Shown here: in pieces, positions 1-9,178 of the stretch
Layout of the letters: every line of letters begins with the position of its first letter
Position numbering within the stretch: the stretch's first letter is position 1
Source of the DNA: Planococcus soli
Lineage (GTDB): Bacteria > Bacillota > Bacilli > Bacillales_A > Planococcaceae
Reading direction: 5' to 3'
NCBI RefSeq assembly: GCF_016881065.1
Contig: NZ_WXYN01000016.1
Span: 258,568-322,567 of the forward strand
DNA length: 64,000 nt
Notes under the pieces: generated by a model
The model's input: the letters and a program-made list of their open reading frames with translations, nothing else
Database searches by the model: none
What the model was told of the DNA's origin: nothing
Made by a program: the position numbers and the translations under genes

Positions 1-1089
1 ATCATTGAAGAATTGAAAGAGAAAGCAAAAGAACAGGGTTTATGGAACCTGTTTTTGGACCATCCGGAATACGGCGCGGGCTTATCAAACTATGACTACT
101 CACACCTATGCGAAATCATGGGCCGTTCCTTGATTGCACCGGAACTGTTCAACTGCAATGCACCGGACACCGGCAATATGGAGGTTTTCATCAAATACGG
201 AACTGAAGAGCAGAAAAAGCAATGGCTGGAGCCTCTATTGCGCGGGGAAATCCGGTCATGCTTCTCAATGACGGAGCCCGCAGTTGCTTCTTCCGACGCT
301 ACTAATATCCAAAGCAGCATCGTCCGTGATGGCGATGAATATATCATCAACGCGAAAAAATGGTGGACAACGGCAGCCAAAGATCCCCGCTGTAAAATTG
401 CGATCGTTATGGGGAAAACGGATCCAAATGCTGCTAAACATCAGCAGCAGTCGATGATTTTGGTGCCTTTTGATGCCCCGGGAGTGGAAATTATCCGTCC
501 GCTGACCGTATTCGGCTACGACGATGCGCCTCAAGGGCATGCCGAAGTCCACTACACCAATGTCCGTGTACCGGCTTCCAATATGCTGCTGGGTGAAGGG
601 CGTGGATTTGAAATTGCACAGGGCCGTTTGGGGCCGGGACGCATCCACCATTGCATGCGTGCCATTGGAGCTGCTGAACGTGCGCTTGATTTGTTGTGCG
701 AACGCGCAGATAGCAGAGTAGCGTTCGGCTCCACGTTGGCAGAAAAAGATGTAATTAGAGAAATCATCGCTGAAAGCCGGATTGAAATTGAGCAGGCGCG
801 TCTGTTGACCTTGCATGCTGCACACAAAATTGATATGGAAGGCGCCAAAGCAGCACGCAAAGAAATCGCGATGATCAAGATTGCTGCACCACGAGTTTCG
901 CTGAACGTCATCGATCGTGCTATGCAGGTTTTTGGCGGAGCCGGCTTAACGGAAGATTTTCCACTCGCGGCACATTACGCCAATGCCCGGACACTTCGCT
1001 TGGTTGACGGTCCGGACCAGGTCCACTTGCGCGACATTGGCCGTTTGGAACTGCGGGAACAATTGAAGGAAAGTTCAAACGTGAAATAA
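1..1089 (+). CDS. Acyl-CoA dehydrogenase, ACAD10/11-like (5' end outside window)
   Basis: FAD-dependent acyl-CoA dehydrogenase, introducing the alpha-beta double bond into an acyl-CoA. The frame is already open at base 1, so the N-terminus is missing; about 362 residues remain of roughly 400 expected. The middle domain shows FSMTEP at about residue 88 of the visible part, and the C-terminal helical domain has a VFGGAGL loop followed by [11 protein letters not shown]. The last segment resembles the dehydrogenase half of ACAD10/ACAD11 more than short-chain or branched-chain enzymes (family knowledge). A gene matching the kinase half of the same family lies at 9179. The stop lies 15 bases before the next start, so the two are probably co-transcribed. 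Confidence 0.88.
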   Translation: MIEELKEKAKEQGLWNLFLDHPEYGAGLSNYDYSHLCEIMGRSLIAPELFNCNAPDTGNMEVFIKYGTEEQKKQWLEPLLRGEIRSCFSMTEPAVASSDATNIQSSIVRDGDEYIINAKKWWTTAAKDPRCKIAIVMGKTDPNAAKHQQQSMILVPFDAPGVEIIRPLTVFGYDDAPQGHAEVHYTNVRVPASNMLLGEGRGFEIAQGRLGPGRIHHCMRAIGAAERALDLLCERADSRVAFGSTLAEKDVIREIIAESRIEIEQARLLTLHAAHKIDMEGAKAARKEIAMIKIAAPRVSLNVIDRAMQVFGGAGLTEDFPLAAHYANARTLRLVDGPDQVHLRDIGRLELREQLKESSNVK

Positions 1090-1104
1090 AGGAGGGATGT
1101 TGTG

Positions 1105-2100
1105 ATGAAGGCTTGGACAGTGGTCCGAATAGGAGATCCGCAGGAAGCACTCGAACTTGCAGAACTTCCAATTCCAGAACCCAAAGCTGGTGAAGTACTC
1201 GTGAAAATGGAGGCTGCGGCCTTGAACTTTTTCGATATCCTTCAATGCCAAGGGAAGTATCAGGAAAAACCCGATCTGCCATTTATACCAGGAGCGGAAA
1301 TTTCAGGTGTAGTCGAAAGGGTTGGAGAAGGAGTGAGCATAAGTCCAGGGCAACGTGTTTTGGCAACGCCACAGCTGCCAAGTGGCGGTCTTGCGGAGTG
1401 GGCAGTCGTCAAGGAAGAAGGGGTGTTTCCAATTCCAGAATCGCTTTCCTACAGCGAAGCGGCAGCTTTATTCATCACTTACCAGACAGCGTATTTCGCC
1501 CTGCACCGGACAGGCCGGCTTCAAAAAGGTGAAACCCTATTGGTGCATGCAGGTTCAGGCGGTGTCGGCTCCGCAGCCATCCAGCTTGGAAAAGCGGCAG
1601 GTGCTACTGTCATTGCGACAGCGGGCAGCGATGAAAAAACGGCAATATGCAAAGACCTCGGTGCTGACCAGGTCATCAACTACCGAACAGAAGATTTCGT
1701 CTCCATAGTAAAAGAAGCAACAGGCGGAAAAGGAGCCAATGTCATTTTTGATCCGGTCGGCGGCGACACCTTCGACCGATCCAGAAAGTGCATCGCTTTT
1801 GAAGGGCGTCTGCTGGTCATTGGATTTGCAGGAGGACGGATTGCAGATGCGCCGACCAATCATGCGTTAATAAAAAACTATTCGGTTGTGGGCGTACATT
1901 TTGGCTTGTTCCGGAATTTATACCCCAAAGAAGTCATGAAGGCACATCATGAATTGATGGCTCTTTACGAAAATGGAGCTATCCGTCCGATGATCTATGA
2001 AGAATATTCATTTGATAAAGTTCCGGATGCACTGGATTTACTGGGTGACCGGAAAACTTATGGAAAACTTGTTGTAAAACCTGAGCTGAAAGGGAGGTAA
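1105..2100 (+). CDS. Zinc-independent quinone oxidoreductase-like MDR enzyme
   Basis: Medium-chain reductase of 331 residues, probably NADPH-dependent. It has the GroES-like N-terminal domain and a Rossmann domain with VHAGSGGVGSAAIQL at about residue 147, followed by the AGSDEK cofactor-loop region. No cysteine/histidine cluster for structural or catalytic zinc is seen, which fits the quinone oxidoreductase or enoyl reductase branch. ATG at 1105 is chosen over GTG at 1102 because GGAGGG at 1091 is then 8 bases away. It lies 15 bases after the acyl-CoA dehydrogenase and 4 before a crotonase, so it is a pathway member; the substrate is unknown. A paralogue lies at 14858. Confidence 0.85.
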   Translation: MKAWTVVRIGDPQEALELAELPIPEPKAGEVLVKMEAAALNFFDILQCQGKYQEKPDLPFIPGAEISGVVERVGEGVSISPGQRVLATPQLPSGGLAEWAVVKEEGVFPIPESLSYSEAAALFITYQTAYFALHRTGRLQKGETLLVHAGSGGVGSAAIQLGKAAGATVIATAGSDEKTAICKDLGADQVINYRTEDFVSIVKEATGGKGANVIFDPVGGDTFDRSRKCIAFEGRLLVIGFAGGRIADAPTNHALIKNYSVVGVHFGLFRNLYPKEVMKAHHELMALYENGAIRPMIYEEYSFDKVPDALDLLGDRKTYGKLVVKPELKGR

Positions 2101-2104
2101 ATAG

Positions 2105-2881
2105 ATGGGGAAACTGGTGGAAATTAAAGCGCAAGCGGGCATAGGTTATCTGAAATTGAATAGACCTGAAAAGTTGAATGCCTTATCACGGGAATTGGTT
2201 CAGGAAGTCATGGATGCCTTGGATGAATTATCCGCCGACCAGGCAGTCAAAGTCATCGTTTTATCAGGAGAAGGCAAGGCGTTTTCTGCAGGAGGCGATA
2301 TTTCGTCCATGAGGGAATTGGCAGATGCCGCTGAAGTGGCAGAGTGGATCGAGTATGTTTCAGGCTTGTCGAAGAAAATCATGGATCTGAATAAATACGT
2401 CATAGCTGCTGTTCATGGCTATGCGGCAGGAGCAGGATTCAGCATCGCCTTAGCTGCGGACTTTATTGTAGCAGATGAAGATGCCAAGTTTGCGTTGAGT
2501 TTCTCAAATATTGGCCTGATTCCTGATTTAGGCTTGATCAAATTACTGACAGAGCGTGTGTCCCCGCCAATTGCAAAAGAATGGATTTCATCAGCCAAGA
2601 CGCTGTCAGCTGAAGAAGCTCAGAGTCACGGCCTCATCAATAAAACTTCTACAGGATCAGTGGTGGAGGCTGCGGCTGAGTTTGCGGACTTTATTGTCAA
2701 AGGTCCGCCCATCAGCAATAAATACGTCAAATACCTCGTTAACCATGTAGGGGATCTCCATAAAGAAACCGCATTTATGCAGGAGAATATGATACAGGCA
2801 ATGCTGCTTCAGACAAAGGATCATCAGGAAGGCGTTGCGGCTTTTTTTGACAAACGCATTCCTCAATTTAATGGCAACTAG
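2105..2881 (+). CDS. Crotonase-family enoyl-CoA hydratase/isomerase, PaaG-like
   Basis: Crotonase-fold protein of 258 residues acting on CoA thioesters. The oxyanion-hole segments are FSAGGD (residues 60-65) and GYAAGAG (105-111). The two catalytic glutamates of classical hydratase are absent: the first position lies in a FSIALAAD context and the second region reads SNIGLIPDLG (134-143), keeping an aspartate as in PaaG-type isomerases. Isomerase activity is therefore more likely than hydration (inference). GGGAGG stands 8 bases before the ATG. This is the last gene of the first operon segment; a palindromic operator-like site and a new transporter operon follow. Confidence 0.83.
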   Translation: MGKLVEIKAQAGIGYLKLNRPEKLNALSRELVQEVMDALDELSADQAVKVIVLSGEGKAFSAGGDISSMRELADAAEVAEWIEYVSGLSKKIMDLNKYVIAAVHGYAAGAGFSIALAADFIVADEDAKFALSFSNIGLIPDLGLIKLLTERVSPPIAKEWISSAKTLSAEEAQSHGLINKTSTGSVVEAAAEFADFIVKGPPISNKYVKYLVNHVGDLHKETAFMQENMIQAMLLQTKDHQEGVAAFFDKRIPQFNGN

Positions 2882-2888
2882 GATTGGC

Positions 2889-2910
2889 TTTTTGTAAGCG
2901 GATACAAAAA
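2889..2910. promoter_or_regulatory. Cre-like palindromic operator upstream of the TRAP operon
   Basis: TTTTTGTA and TACAAAAA form perfect 8-base arms around AGCGGA. The core TGTAAGCGGATACA (2893-2906) fits the CcpA cre consensus TGWNANCGNTNWCA except at one position. A possible -10, TATAAG, lies at 2913. The site is 40 bases before dctP and could mediate carbon-catabolite control or bind a local LacI/GntR-type factor (inference). Confidence 0.55.
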
Positions 2911-2945
2911 ACTATAAGTACATTAAACGGATGGAGGGAAAAATT

Positions 2946-4061
2946 ATGAAATCATTCAAATCTCGTTTTTCAGTAGCTGGTCTGGGCTTAGTGCTTTTGT
3001 TGTCAGGGTGTGGAGGCAGTGAAGAATCGGGTGGATCTTCTTCGGAGGGTGAAACAATCACTCTGCGCGCAGCCACTGGACTCAGTGCCCAGCACGCTTG
3101 GTGGGAAGCTTCAATGGTGCCTTGGATGGAAAGAGTGGAAGAATTGACAGAAGGTCAGGTTCAATTCGAATCCTTCACAGGTGGAGAATTGGTGGCCGTT
3201 CCAGATGAAGCAGAAGCACTTGAAACCGGTACCGTGGATGTAGCGATTGTCCTGCCGATTTACCAGCCGGATCAATTCCCAATGGCAGAAGTCACCATGT
3301 TGCCTTTGAATCATTCCGATACACTGATTGCTTCCAATGCGTGGAAAAATCTTCTTGAAAGTGAAGAAGAATTGGCAGATGGACAGACGTATACAGAAAT
3401 GCAATTTGGTGATTTCAAAGTATTTCCGATTTCTACAACACAAGAATACTCCATTTCGACTACTGGCCATGAATTTAATGCGGTCAGTGACGTAGAAGGG
3501 ACTTCGCTTCGTACGCCTTCTAGAATCCATGAAATGTACTCAGCTAAAACGGGCATTAACAGTGTCACTATGCCGGCAGTCGAAATTTATGATTCTTTGA
3601 GCAGAGGCACATTTGAAGGGGCATTTTACAGTATTGCCGACTGGACAGGCTACGGCTTCCAGGATTTATTCACCTATACGTTAACAGGCATCAACTTCGG
3701 ACATTTCAATGCATTCATTGGAATGAGCCAGGACAAATGGGATGAAATGCCTGAAAATGTCCAGGAAGCAATGACTCAGGCAAATGAAGAGATTTTCGAA
3801 CCGGGTGCACAGGAATGGATTGATCGTTCAGAGGAGATCATTCCTGAAAATGAAGCAAATGGCGGTACATTCGTTGATTTTGCGGACTTGGATCCAGCAG
3901 TGCAAGATCACTTCAACCAAGGGATAGAAGAAACTTGGACCGATTATGCAGCATTATTGGAGGAAAGTGGAATGCCAGGAAATGAACTGGTTAAGATGTG
4001 GAGAGATCTTCTAATTGAAGAAGGCGGGGAAGTGCCAGAAGCCATCATGAATCTGGAATAG
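2946..4061 (+). CDS. dctP: TRAP transporter substrate-binding lipoprotein DctP
   Basis: Extracellular solute receptor of a tripartite ATP-independent transporter for organic acids. The ATG at 2946 follows GGAGGG at a proper distance; the in-frame ATG at 2931 has no ribosome site. The N-terminus is a lipoprotein signal with lipobox LLSGC, giving a lipid-anchored mature protein after the cysteine at about residue 22, then an acidic serine/glycine-rich linker. The length of 371 residues is typical of the DctP family. It lies with dctM and dctQ inside an acyl-CoA catabolic cluster, so the ligand is probably the acid that the cluster degrades (inference). Confidence 0.88.
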   Translation: MKSFKSRFSVAGLGLVLLLSGCGGSEESGGSSSEGETITLRAATGLSAQHAWWEASMVPWMERVEELTEGQVQFESFTGGELVAVPDEAEALETGTVDVAIVLPIYQPDQFPMAEVTMLPLNHSDTLIASNAWKNLLESEEELADGQTYTEMQFGDFKVFPISTTQEYSISTTGHEFNAVSDVEGTSLRTPSRIHEMYSAKTGINSVTMPAVEIYDSLSRGTFEGAFYSIADWTGYGFQDLFTYTLTGINFGHFNAFIGMSQDKWDEMPENVQEAMTQANEEIFEPGAQEWIDRSEEIIPENEANGGTFVDFADLDPAVQDHFNQGIEETWTDYAALLEESGMPGNELVKMWRDLLIEEGGEVPEAIMNLE

Positions 4062-4071
4062 CCGTTTTGGG

Positions 4072-4118
4072 AAAAGGGAATAGCTTGTCAGACAAAGAGC
4101 CATTCCTTTTCTTTTTAT
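4072..4118 (+). terminator. Attenuating hairpin between dctP and dctM
   Basis: GGAAT/ATTCC enclose an inner TTGTC-A-GACAA stem, followed by a T-rich run (4107-4116). Its position between the binding-protein gene and the membrane genes fits partial termination that gives excess DctP. Confidence 0.5.
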
Positions 4119-4142
4119 AATTTGATGCAAGGAGGTCTTGAA

Positions 4143-5465
4143 ATGGACAACTTATTGGTTATAGGAATTATTTTAATAATGATGATTGTCTTGCTGATAG
4201 CAGGATTATATATACATTCCGTACTCCTTGCCAGTGGCATAATCGGTTTGATCCTGCTGGAAGGATTCGGGATTCTTCCTGGACTGCTCGGCAACGAGCC
4301 TTTTAACCGGGTAGCCAGTTACACATTGACGACTATTCCGCTTTTCGTTTTGATGGCCCAGTTTATTCTTCAATCGGGACTGGTTCAGGATATTTTCTAC
4401 ATGGTCCATAAGGTATCCAAAGGGAAGAACAGTTTGCTTGGTGTTTTGACCTTGATCATCGGCGGAATGCTGGGTGCAGTTTCCGGTTCCGGAACAGCGA
4501 CGTCAGCCTCATTGGGGCAAGTAGCGATTCCGGAACTGCGGAAACATGGCTATAGTGCACCTCTTGCTGGTGCAATTGCGGCCTCAGGCGGCTCGTTGTC
4601 CGGAATTATTCCGCCAAGCATTATTCTTATTCTGTACGGAGTAGCCACTGAAACACCTGTAGGAAGCCTGTTTGTTGGAGCATTTATTCCCGGCATACTG
4701 ACTATGATTGTGTTTATTCTGGTGATGCTCGTGTATTTCAGATTGGATCGGAAAAAACAGACGCATATTGAGGAACCTGCAATTAAAGATGCACCGTTGC
4801 CGGAAAAGTTGTCTGCTATCCGTTTGATCATTGTGAGCGTCATTGCGATGCTCATCGTCCTGGTTATTTTTGGCGGCATTTACTCAGGTATCTTTACACC
4901 GACTGAGGCAGGTGCAGTAGGAGCATTCGTAGGTTTGCTTGCTGCGCTGGTTCTGGGGAAAGTCAATTTACAATTTTTCAAAACTTCTGTTGTCGAAACG
5001 GTAAAACTGACAGGAATGGTCATGATCATCATGATCGGTGCCCAGATTTTTGGACGTTTTGTTTCCTTGTCCTTGCTGCCGAGGCGATTGATTGAATTGA
5101 TCGAACCGATTATGGATACACCGGTATTGGTGCTGATTGCTATTTCGGTTGTTTTGTTCATCATGTTCATGTTCATAGAAGGTGCGGCTGTAATTTTGAT
5201 GTCCATTCCAGTTATTCTCCCCATCATTCAGGAGCTGCAGGTCGACATCCTTTGGTTTGGGGTATTTGTTGCCGTCATTTGTACGATTGGATTGATTACG
5301 CCGCCTGTCGGATTGAGCGTATATGCGGTTGCCGGGGTCAGCGGAATCAGTTCAGGATCAATATTCCGCATTTCCATGGTTTTCGCTGTTGTCGCGATGG
5401 TCGTTGTCTGTGGCTTGATGATTGCGTTTCCAGGGCTTGCCACATGGCTGCCGAATTCCATGTGA
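4143..5465 (+). CDS. dctM: TRAP transporter large permease DctM
   Basis: Large integral membrane subunit (about 12 segments) that drives substrate uptake by ion symport. The protein has 440 residues and is hydrophobic almost throughout. It carries family-typical small-residue stretches such as GGMLGAVSGSGTATSA and GGSLSGIIPPS in the first half and GLITPPVGLSVYAVAG in the second. The ATG at 4143 has AAGGAGG 7 bases upstream; upstream in-frame TTG/ATG codons at 4122 and 4125 precede that site. The dctM gene comes before dctQ, whereas the P-Q-M order is more common. Confidence 0.9.
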   Translation: MDNLLVIGIILIMMIVLLIAGLYIHSVLLASGIIGLILLEGFGILPGLLGNEPFNRVASYTLTTIPLFVLMAQFILQSGLVQDIFYMVHKVSKGKNSLLGVLTLIIGGMLGAVSGSGTATSASLGQVAIPELRKHGYSAPLAGAIAASGGSLSGIIPPSIILILYGVATETPVGSLFVGAFIPGILTMIVFILVMLVYFRLDRKKQTHIEEPAIKDAPLPEKLSAIRLIIVSVIAMLIVLVIFGGIYSGIFTPTEAGAVGAFVGLLAALVLGKVNLQFFKTSVVETVKLTGMVMIIMIGAQIFGRFVSLSLLPRRLIELIEPIMDTPVLVLIAISVVLFIMFMFIEGAAVILMSIPVILPIIQELQVDILWFGVFVAVICTIGLITPPVGLSVYAVAGVSGISSGSIFRISMVFAVVAMVVVCGLMIAFPGLATWLPNSM

Positions 5466-5488
5466 GTGATTGAAGGGAGTGGACTTGA

Positions 5489-6037
5489 ATGAATGGAGTA
5501 TGGAAGGCTTATAATATTTTTCATTATATAAAACTGGCAGGAATATGGATCAGTGGCATCAGTGTGCTCCTGATGATGATGATGATTGTCTACGACGTTG
5601 CGATGCGAACCTTCTTTTCGAGCTCCATACGCGGAGGGTTTGAAATCATCCAGAATTACATGATGCCTTTGGTAGTATTCCCTGGCCTCGCCTATGTCTA
5701 CGCGTCCGGTGTATTGCCGAAGATGGATTTGATTTTGGAAAAACTGAATAACACAGCGCAAAGAATTTTGATTTTCTTTATGCTCCTGCTTGAATTGTTT
5801 GTCCTTGTGCTGATTGTACAGTTCAGCTGGGAATACGCCATGAGCGGCTTCGAACGCAAGACTGCGTTTCCAGCTGCGGGCACCTTGTATCCTCTGTACC
5901 CGCTGTTTTTCCTGATTCCTATCGCATTTGCCATGATTGTTGTTGAAAACGTCTTTATCCTGATACGAAATATTCTGGAAAACAAACCATCGATGGTCAT
6001 GAAGGAAACGGAAGGAAAACCTGAAGAACTGCTTTAA
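5489..6037 (+). CDS. dctQ: TRAP transporter small permease DctQ
   Basis: Small membrane subunit of 182 residues with four predicted transmembrane segments, bridging DctP and DctM. Visible are two N-terminal hydrophobic helices, then FPGLAYVYASGVLPKMDLI, a pattern typical of DctQ, and two more helices in the second half. It starts 23 bases after dctM behind GGGAG, and the TetR gene begins 23 bases after its stop. A long open frame on the opposite strand across this gene is a shadow. Confidence 0.85.
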   Translation: MNGVWKAYNIFHYIKLAGIWISGISVLLMMMMIVYDVAMRTFFSSSIRGGFEIIQNYMMPLVVFPGLAYVYASGVLPKMDLILEKLNNTAQRILIFFMLLLELFVLVLIVQFSWEYAMSGFERKTAFPAAGTLYPLYPLFFLIPIAFAMIVVENVFILIRNILENKPSMVMKETEGKPEELL

Positions 6038-6060
6038 AACTGAATGAATGAGGTGGTGGA

Positions 6061-6645
6061 ATGAGTCTCCGGGAACGAAAAGCAGCCAAGAAAAAAGAAG
6101 ATATTCTTCGTTCCGCAAGTTTGGTCATTTCACGGAATGGCTACCAGAATGCGACCATGGAAGACATTGCTGCAGAATTACTGATGACTAAGGGCGCGCT
6201 TTATTATTATTTTAAAAATAAAGAAGAACTCTTGTACAGCTGCCACGACCTGATCCTGTCGGCAGCTATGGAAAAGATGGAAGCCATTTATATTGAAGAA
6301 TTATCTTCAATGGACAAAATGAAACGAGCGATCAAGACCCACTTGGACATTGCCATACGTGAAAAAGAAGTGTTCAACTTGATCGTTAAGCCGGAACAGC
6401 TTTTTTCAGCAGAGCATATCGAAGAGATTATTCAAAAGCGCGATCAGTATGCCGGAATTTTCGACAAGATCATAGCCGAAGGCGTGAAGCGCGGAGAATT
6501 TAAGGTGTCCGACAAAAAGATGGCGCGCATGATTATACTAGGTGCAACCAACTGGGTGCAGGTTTGGTATTCGCCAGAAGGCAAGTTCAGCAAAGAAAAA
6601 ATAGAAGACATTTACGCCGATTATTTTTTGAAGATGCTGTTGTGA
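6061..6645 (+). CDS. TetR/AcrR-family transcriptional regulator
   Basis: DNA-binding repressor of 194 residues. The N-terminal helix-turn-helix covers about residues 12-55, with ATMEDIAAELLMTKGALYYY and the following FKNKEELL, the standard TetR recognition region. The C-terminal helical domain (60-194) should bind a ligand, plausibly an acyl-CoA or free acid of this pathway (inference from context). It has a GAGGTGGTGG ribosome site and sits between the transporter genes and the catabolic genes. I could not identify its operator with confidence; a TGAATGA half-site just upstream lacks a matching second half. Confidence 0.88.
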   Translation: MSLRERKAAKKKEDILRSASLVISRNGYQNATMEDIAAELLMTKGALYYYFKNKEELLYSCHDLILSAAMEKMEAIYIEELSSMDKMKRAIKTHLDIAIREKEVFNLIVKPEQLFSAEHIEEIIQKRDQYAGIFDKIIAEGVKRGEFKVSDKKMARMIILGATNWVQVWYSPEGKFSKEKIEDIYADYFLKMLL

Positions 6646-6746
6646 ATAGGCAGAAAGAAATTTTTGATGAGTGGAAAGTTTCTTCATTCCTGACGAGACT
6701 TGTTCCCCTTCGGTAAAACGGGATAACAAAAAAGGAATTGATTGCA

Positions 6747-7493
6747 ATGAGGAAGGTTCATGTCATTACTCAAAAAGAAGCGGTAGCAGAAGAAAAGTTG
6801 AAAGGCTGTACAGCAGCAGTCATTGACGTCTTACTTGCGACTTCGACGATTGCTTTTTTGCTCGAAAATAATTACGAACCTATTTACGCTGTTAGGGATA
6901 GGGACCAGGCAATAAAGCTGTCAAAGTGCCAAAGTGAATCCCATATTCTGCTGGGGGAAACAAAAGGGGAATCTATCCACGGGTTTCAATATCCTGATCC
7001 TTGCCTGATCCAGCTAAACGATGATAAGCAGGCGGCCATTATTTGTTCCACAAACGGTACGATCGCCATCGAAAAAGCAAGCAAAGCAAACGTACTTTTT
7101 ATCTCGTCCCTGGTGAACGGTCATTTGATTGCTGAGCGGATCCACCTGCAGGAAGATGATTCTTCTATTGTCCTGGTCTGTTCAGGAAACGATGACCGGT
7201 TTTCCATGGAAGACTTTATCGGAGCAGGACAGATAGTCGAACACCTGACCCGAAAAGGAAGCTACAACTTATCCGACTCCTCAAAAATGGCCAGGGAAGC
7301 TTATCGCCATGCCCATAAGACGTCATTTAGAGACTTATACGAATGTGAAACCGCACATTTGTTGAAGCGTTTCAATTTTACCGGTTCTGTGGAATTTGTG
7401 CTGCAGCATCACGAAGCAGTGGATGTTGTTCCACTTTATAGAGACGGAAAAATTGTTAATGACCATCAGAAAATAACCACTAAAAGAAGGTAA
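6747..7493 (+). CDS. 2-phosphosulfolactate phosphatase-like (ComB family) protein
   Basis: The 248-residue protein matches the ComB phosphatase family, whose founder removes phosphate from 2-phosphosulfolactate in coenzyme M synthesis. Family landmarks are VIDVLLATST near the N-terminus, GETKGESIHGF, the STNGT loop and CSGNDDRFSMEDFIGAG. The usual DVLRA arginine is a leucine here, so activity may be altered. Coenzyme M synthesis is not expected in this organism; dephosphorylation of another phosphorylated acid in this cluster is possible (inference). ATG at 6747 is preferred to TTG at 6738, which overlaps the AAAGGAA ribosome site. It is 14 bases from the next crotonase gene. Confidence 0.72.
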   Translation: MRKVHVITQKEAVAEEKLKGCTAAVIDVLLATSTIAFLLENNYEPIYAVRDRDQAIKLSKCQSESHILLGETKGESIHGFQYPDPCLIQLNDDKQAAIICSTNGTIAIEKASKANVLFISSLVNGHLIAERIHLQEDDSSIVLVCSGNDDRFSMEDFIGAGQIVEHLTRKGSYNLSDSSKMAREAYRHAHKTSFRDLYECETAHLLKRFNFTGSVEFVLQHHEAVDVVPLYRDGKIVNDHQKITTKRR

Positions 7494-7506
7494 AGGAGGA
7501 AAGCCA

Positions 7507-8292
7507 TTGCAGAAAGAACATTGGACAGTGATTAGTTTGGAACGTCGGGAAACCGTTGCAGTGCTGACTATGAATAACCCGCCGCTAAATGTCCTTACAG
7601 ATGAGCTGCTGAACCAATTAGGCGAAGCTGTCGATGAAATAGATCATGATCCCGAAATTCGGGCAATAGTGCTGCGGGCAGCTGGGGAAAAGGCATTTGC
7701 TGCAGGCGCTGATATTCGCCAGTTTCCAAGCCTGACAAAAGAAAGCGGGATAGCGCTGGTGGAAAAAGGCAAAAAGATCTTCGACAAGCTGGCAGGCGGA
7801 AAACCAGTTATTTGTGCAGTTCATGGATTGGCTCTTGGAGCAGGGCTGGAGCTGGTGCTTGCCTGTGATATCCGGATTGCCGAAGAAACCACGAAATTAG
7901 GCTTGCCAGAAACAGGACTCGGCATTTTGCCAGGCTATGGCGGCACACAGCGGTTAACCCGTCTGGCCGGTCCCGGAAAAGCAAAAGAGCTGATTTTAAC
8001 AGGCGAACTCTTGTCCGGTCAGCAAGCTTATGAAGCGGGTCTGGTAGAAAGATTGGTGCCACAGGGTGAGGCATTCGAAAATGCCATTAAGCTGGCTCAG
8101 TCCATAGCGTCAAAAGCTCCGCTGGCAATAGCGAACGCCAAGAAGGCGATTGATGGAGGAGTGGAGCTAAGTTTAGCGGCAGGACAGGAGCTAGAGACAC
8201 AAATGTTTTCAGAGCTTGCCGAAACGCAGGATATGCAGGAAGGCGTCAAAGCATTCACTGAAAAGCGGCCCGCTAATTTTCAGGGGAAATAA
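7507..8292 (+). CDS. Enoyl-CoA hydratase
   Basis: Crotonase of 261 residues that hydrates 2-enoyl-CoA to 3-hydroxyacyl-CoA. Both catalytic glutamates are present, Glu115 in GAGLELVLACD and Glu135 in GLPETGLG, followed by PGYGGTQRL as in classical hydratases; the oxyanion hole uses FAAGAD. Start is TTG at 7507, supported by AAAGGAGGA 6 bases upstream. The 3-hydroxyacyl-CoA dehydrogenase gene follows at once, giving consecutive beta-oxidation steps. Of the three crotonases in the window this is the only one with the complete hydratase site. Confidence 0.9.
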   Translation: MQKEHWTVISLERRETVAVLTMNNPPLNVLTDELLNQLGEAVDEIDHDPEIRAIVLRAAGEKAFAAGADIRQFPSLTKESGIALVEKGKKIFDKLAGGKPVICAVHGLALGAGLELVLACDIRIAEETTKLGLPETGLGILPGYGGTQRLTRLAGPGKAKELILTGELLSGQQAYEAGLVERLVPQGEAFENAIKLAQSIASKAPLAIANAKKAIDGGVELSLAAGQELETQMFSELAETQDMQEGVKAFTEKRPANFQGK

Positions 8293-8313
8293 AGCTTGAA
8301 TGGAGATGGAACG

Positions 8314-9159
8314 ATGAAAAGTATTGCGATTGTTGGTGCAGGAATTATGGGGAACGGCATTGCCCAGGTAGCTGCCGAAGGGAATTACGAAGTTTTCTTG
8401 TATGATATCAACGCCGAAGGCTTAGCGCGGGGAGTCTCCAGAATTGAAAAGACTTTGGCACGGAATGTCGAAAAAAAGAAAATTGATCAAAGCCAAAGTG
8501 ATGATATTCGTGGGAGAATCACACCGACAGGAAAGATCGATGACTTGAAAGATGTCGATCTGGTCATTGAAGCAATCATTGAGCAAATTGAACCTAAAAA
8601 AAGTCTGCTGGTTGAACTCGACGCGATATGCAAGCCTTCTGCCATTTTTGCCTCCAATACATCCGGGTTGAGCATTACCGAAATGGCCAGCGCTGTGAAA
8701 CGGAGTGACAAAGTGATCGGCATGCACTTTTTTAACCCAGTACCTGTTATGCAGCTGGTTGAAATCATAAGGGGTGAACAAACGAGTGATGAAACCTTCG
8801 AAACCGCTCACCAAGTAGCTGACCGCTTTAATAAAACTGCTATTTCGGTGAAGGAAGCCCCATTATTTGCGGTCAATCGCATTTTAACTCCGATGATCAA
8901 TGAGGCGATTTTTGTCTTATCGGAAGGCATAGCCTCGGCGGAAGACATCGACAAAGGCATGATGCTGGGGGCCAGCCATCCGATAGGACCACTCGCTTTA
9001 ACCGATTTGATTGGTTTGGACACGATGCTGTTTGTAGCTGAAACTCTTTATAACGAAACCAACGATTCGAAATATCGTCCAGCACCCTTATTGAAAAAAT
9101 ATGTGCGGGCTGGCCGGTTAGGCAGAAAATCAGGCCAGGGATTTTTTAGTTATGACTGA
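8314..9159 (+). CDS. hbd: 3-hydroxyacyl-CoA (3-hydroxybutyryl-CoA) dehydrogenase
   Basis: NAD-dependent oxidation of L-3-hydroxyacyl-CoA to 3-ketoacyl-CoA, cytosolic. The 281-residue protein is the single-domain short form. It has the dinucleotide motif GAGIMGNG (8-15), a serine/asparagine loop ASNTSG (113-118), the catalytic His138 in GMHFFNP, Glu150 and the later VNRIL asparagine. ATG at 8314 follows GGAG with good spacing; TTG at 8296 does not. The stop overlaps the first possible start of the kinase-like gene, indicating tight coupling. Confidence 0.92.
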   Translation: MKSIAIVGAGIMGNGIAQVAAEGNYEVFLYDINAEGLARGVSRIEKTLARNVEKKKIDQSQSDDIRGRITPTGKIDDLKDVDLVIEAIIEQIEPKKSLLVELDAICKPSAIFASNTSGLSITEMASAVKRSDKVIGMHFFNPVPVMQLVEIIRGEQTSDETFETAHQVADRFNKTAISVKEAPLFAVNRILTPMINEAIFVLSEGIASAEDIDKGMMLGASHPIGPLALTDLIGLDTMLFVAETLYNETNDSKYRPAPLLKKYVRAGRLGRKSGQGFFSYD

Positions 9160-9178
9160 TAATCGGGGAGTGGACAGA

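Noticed and set aside
6041-6051. FadR-like sequence TGAATGAATGA before the TetR gene
   Set aside because: Only one half of the palindromic Bacillus FadR site is present.
5228-6118. A 296-codon open frame on the minus strand across dctM and dctQ
   Set aside because: It is antisense to two well-supported membrane protein genes, has low-complexity histidine-rich translation and no initiation signals.
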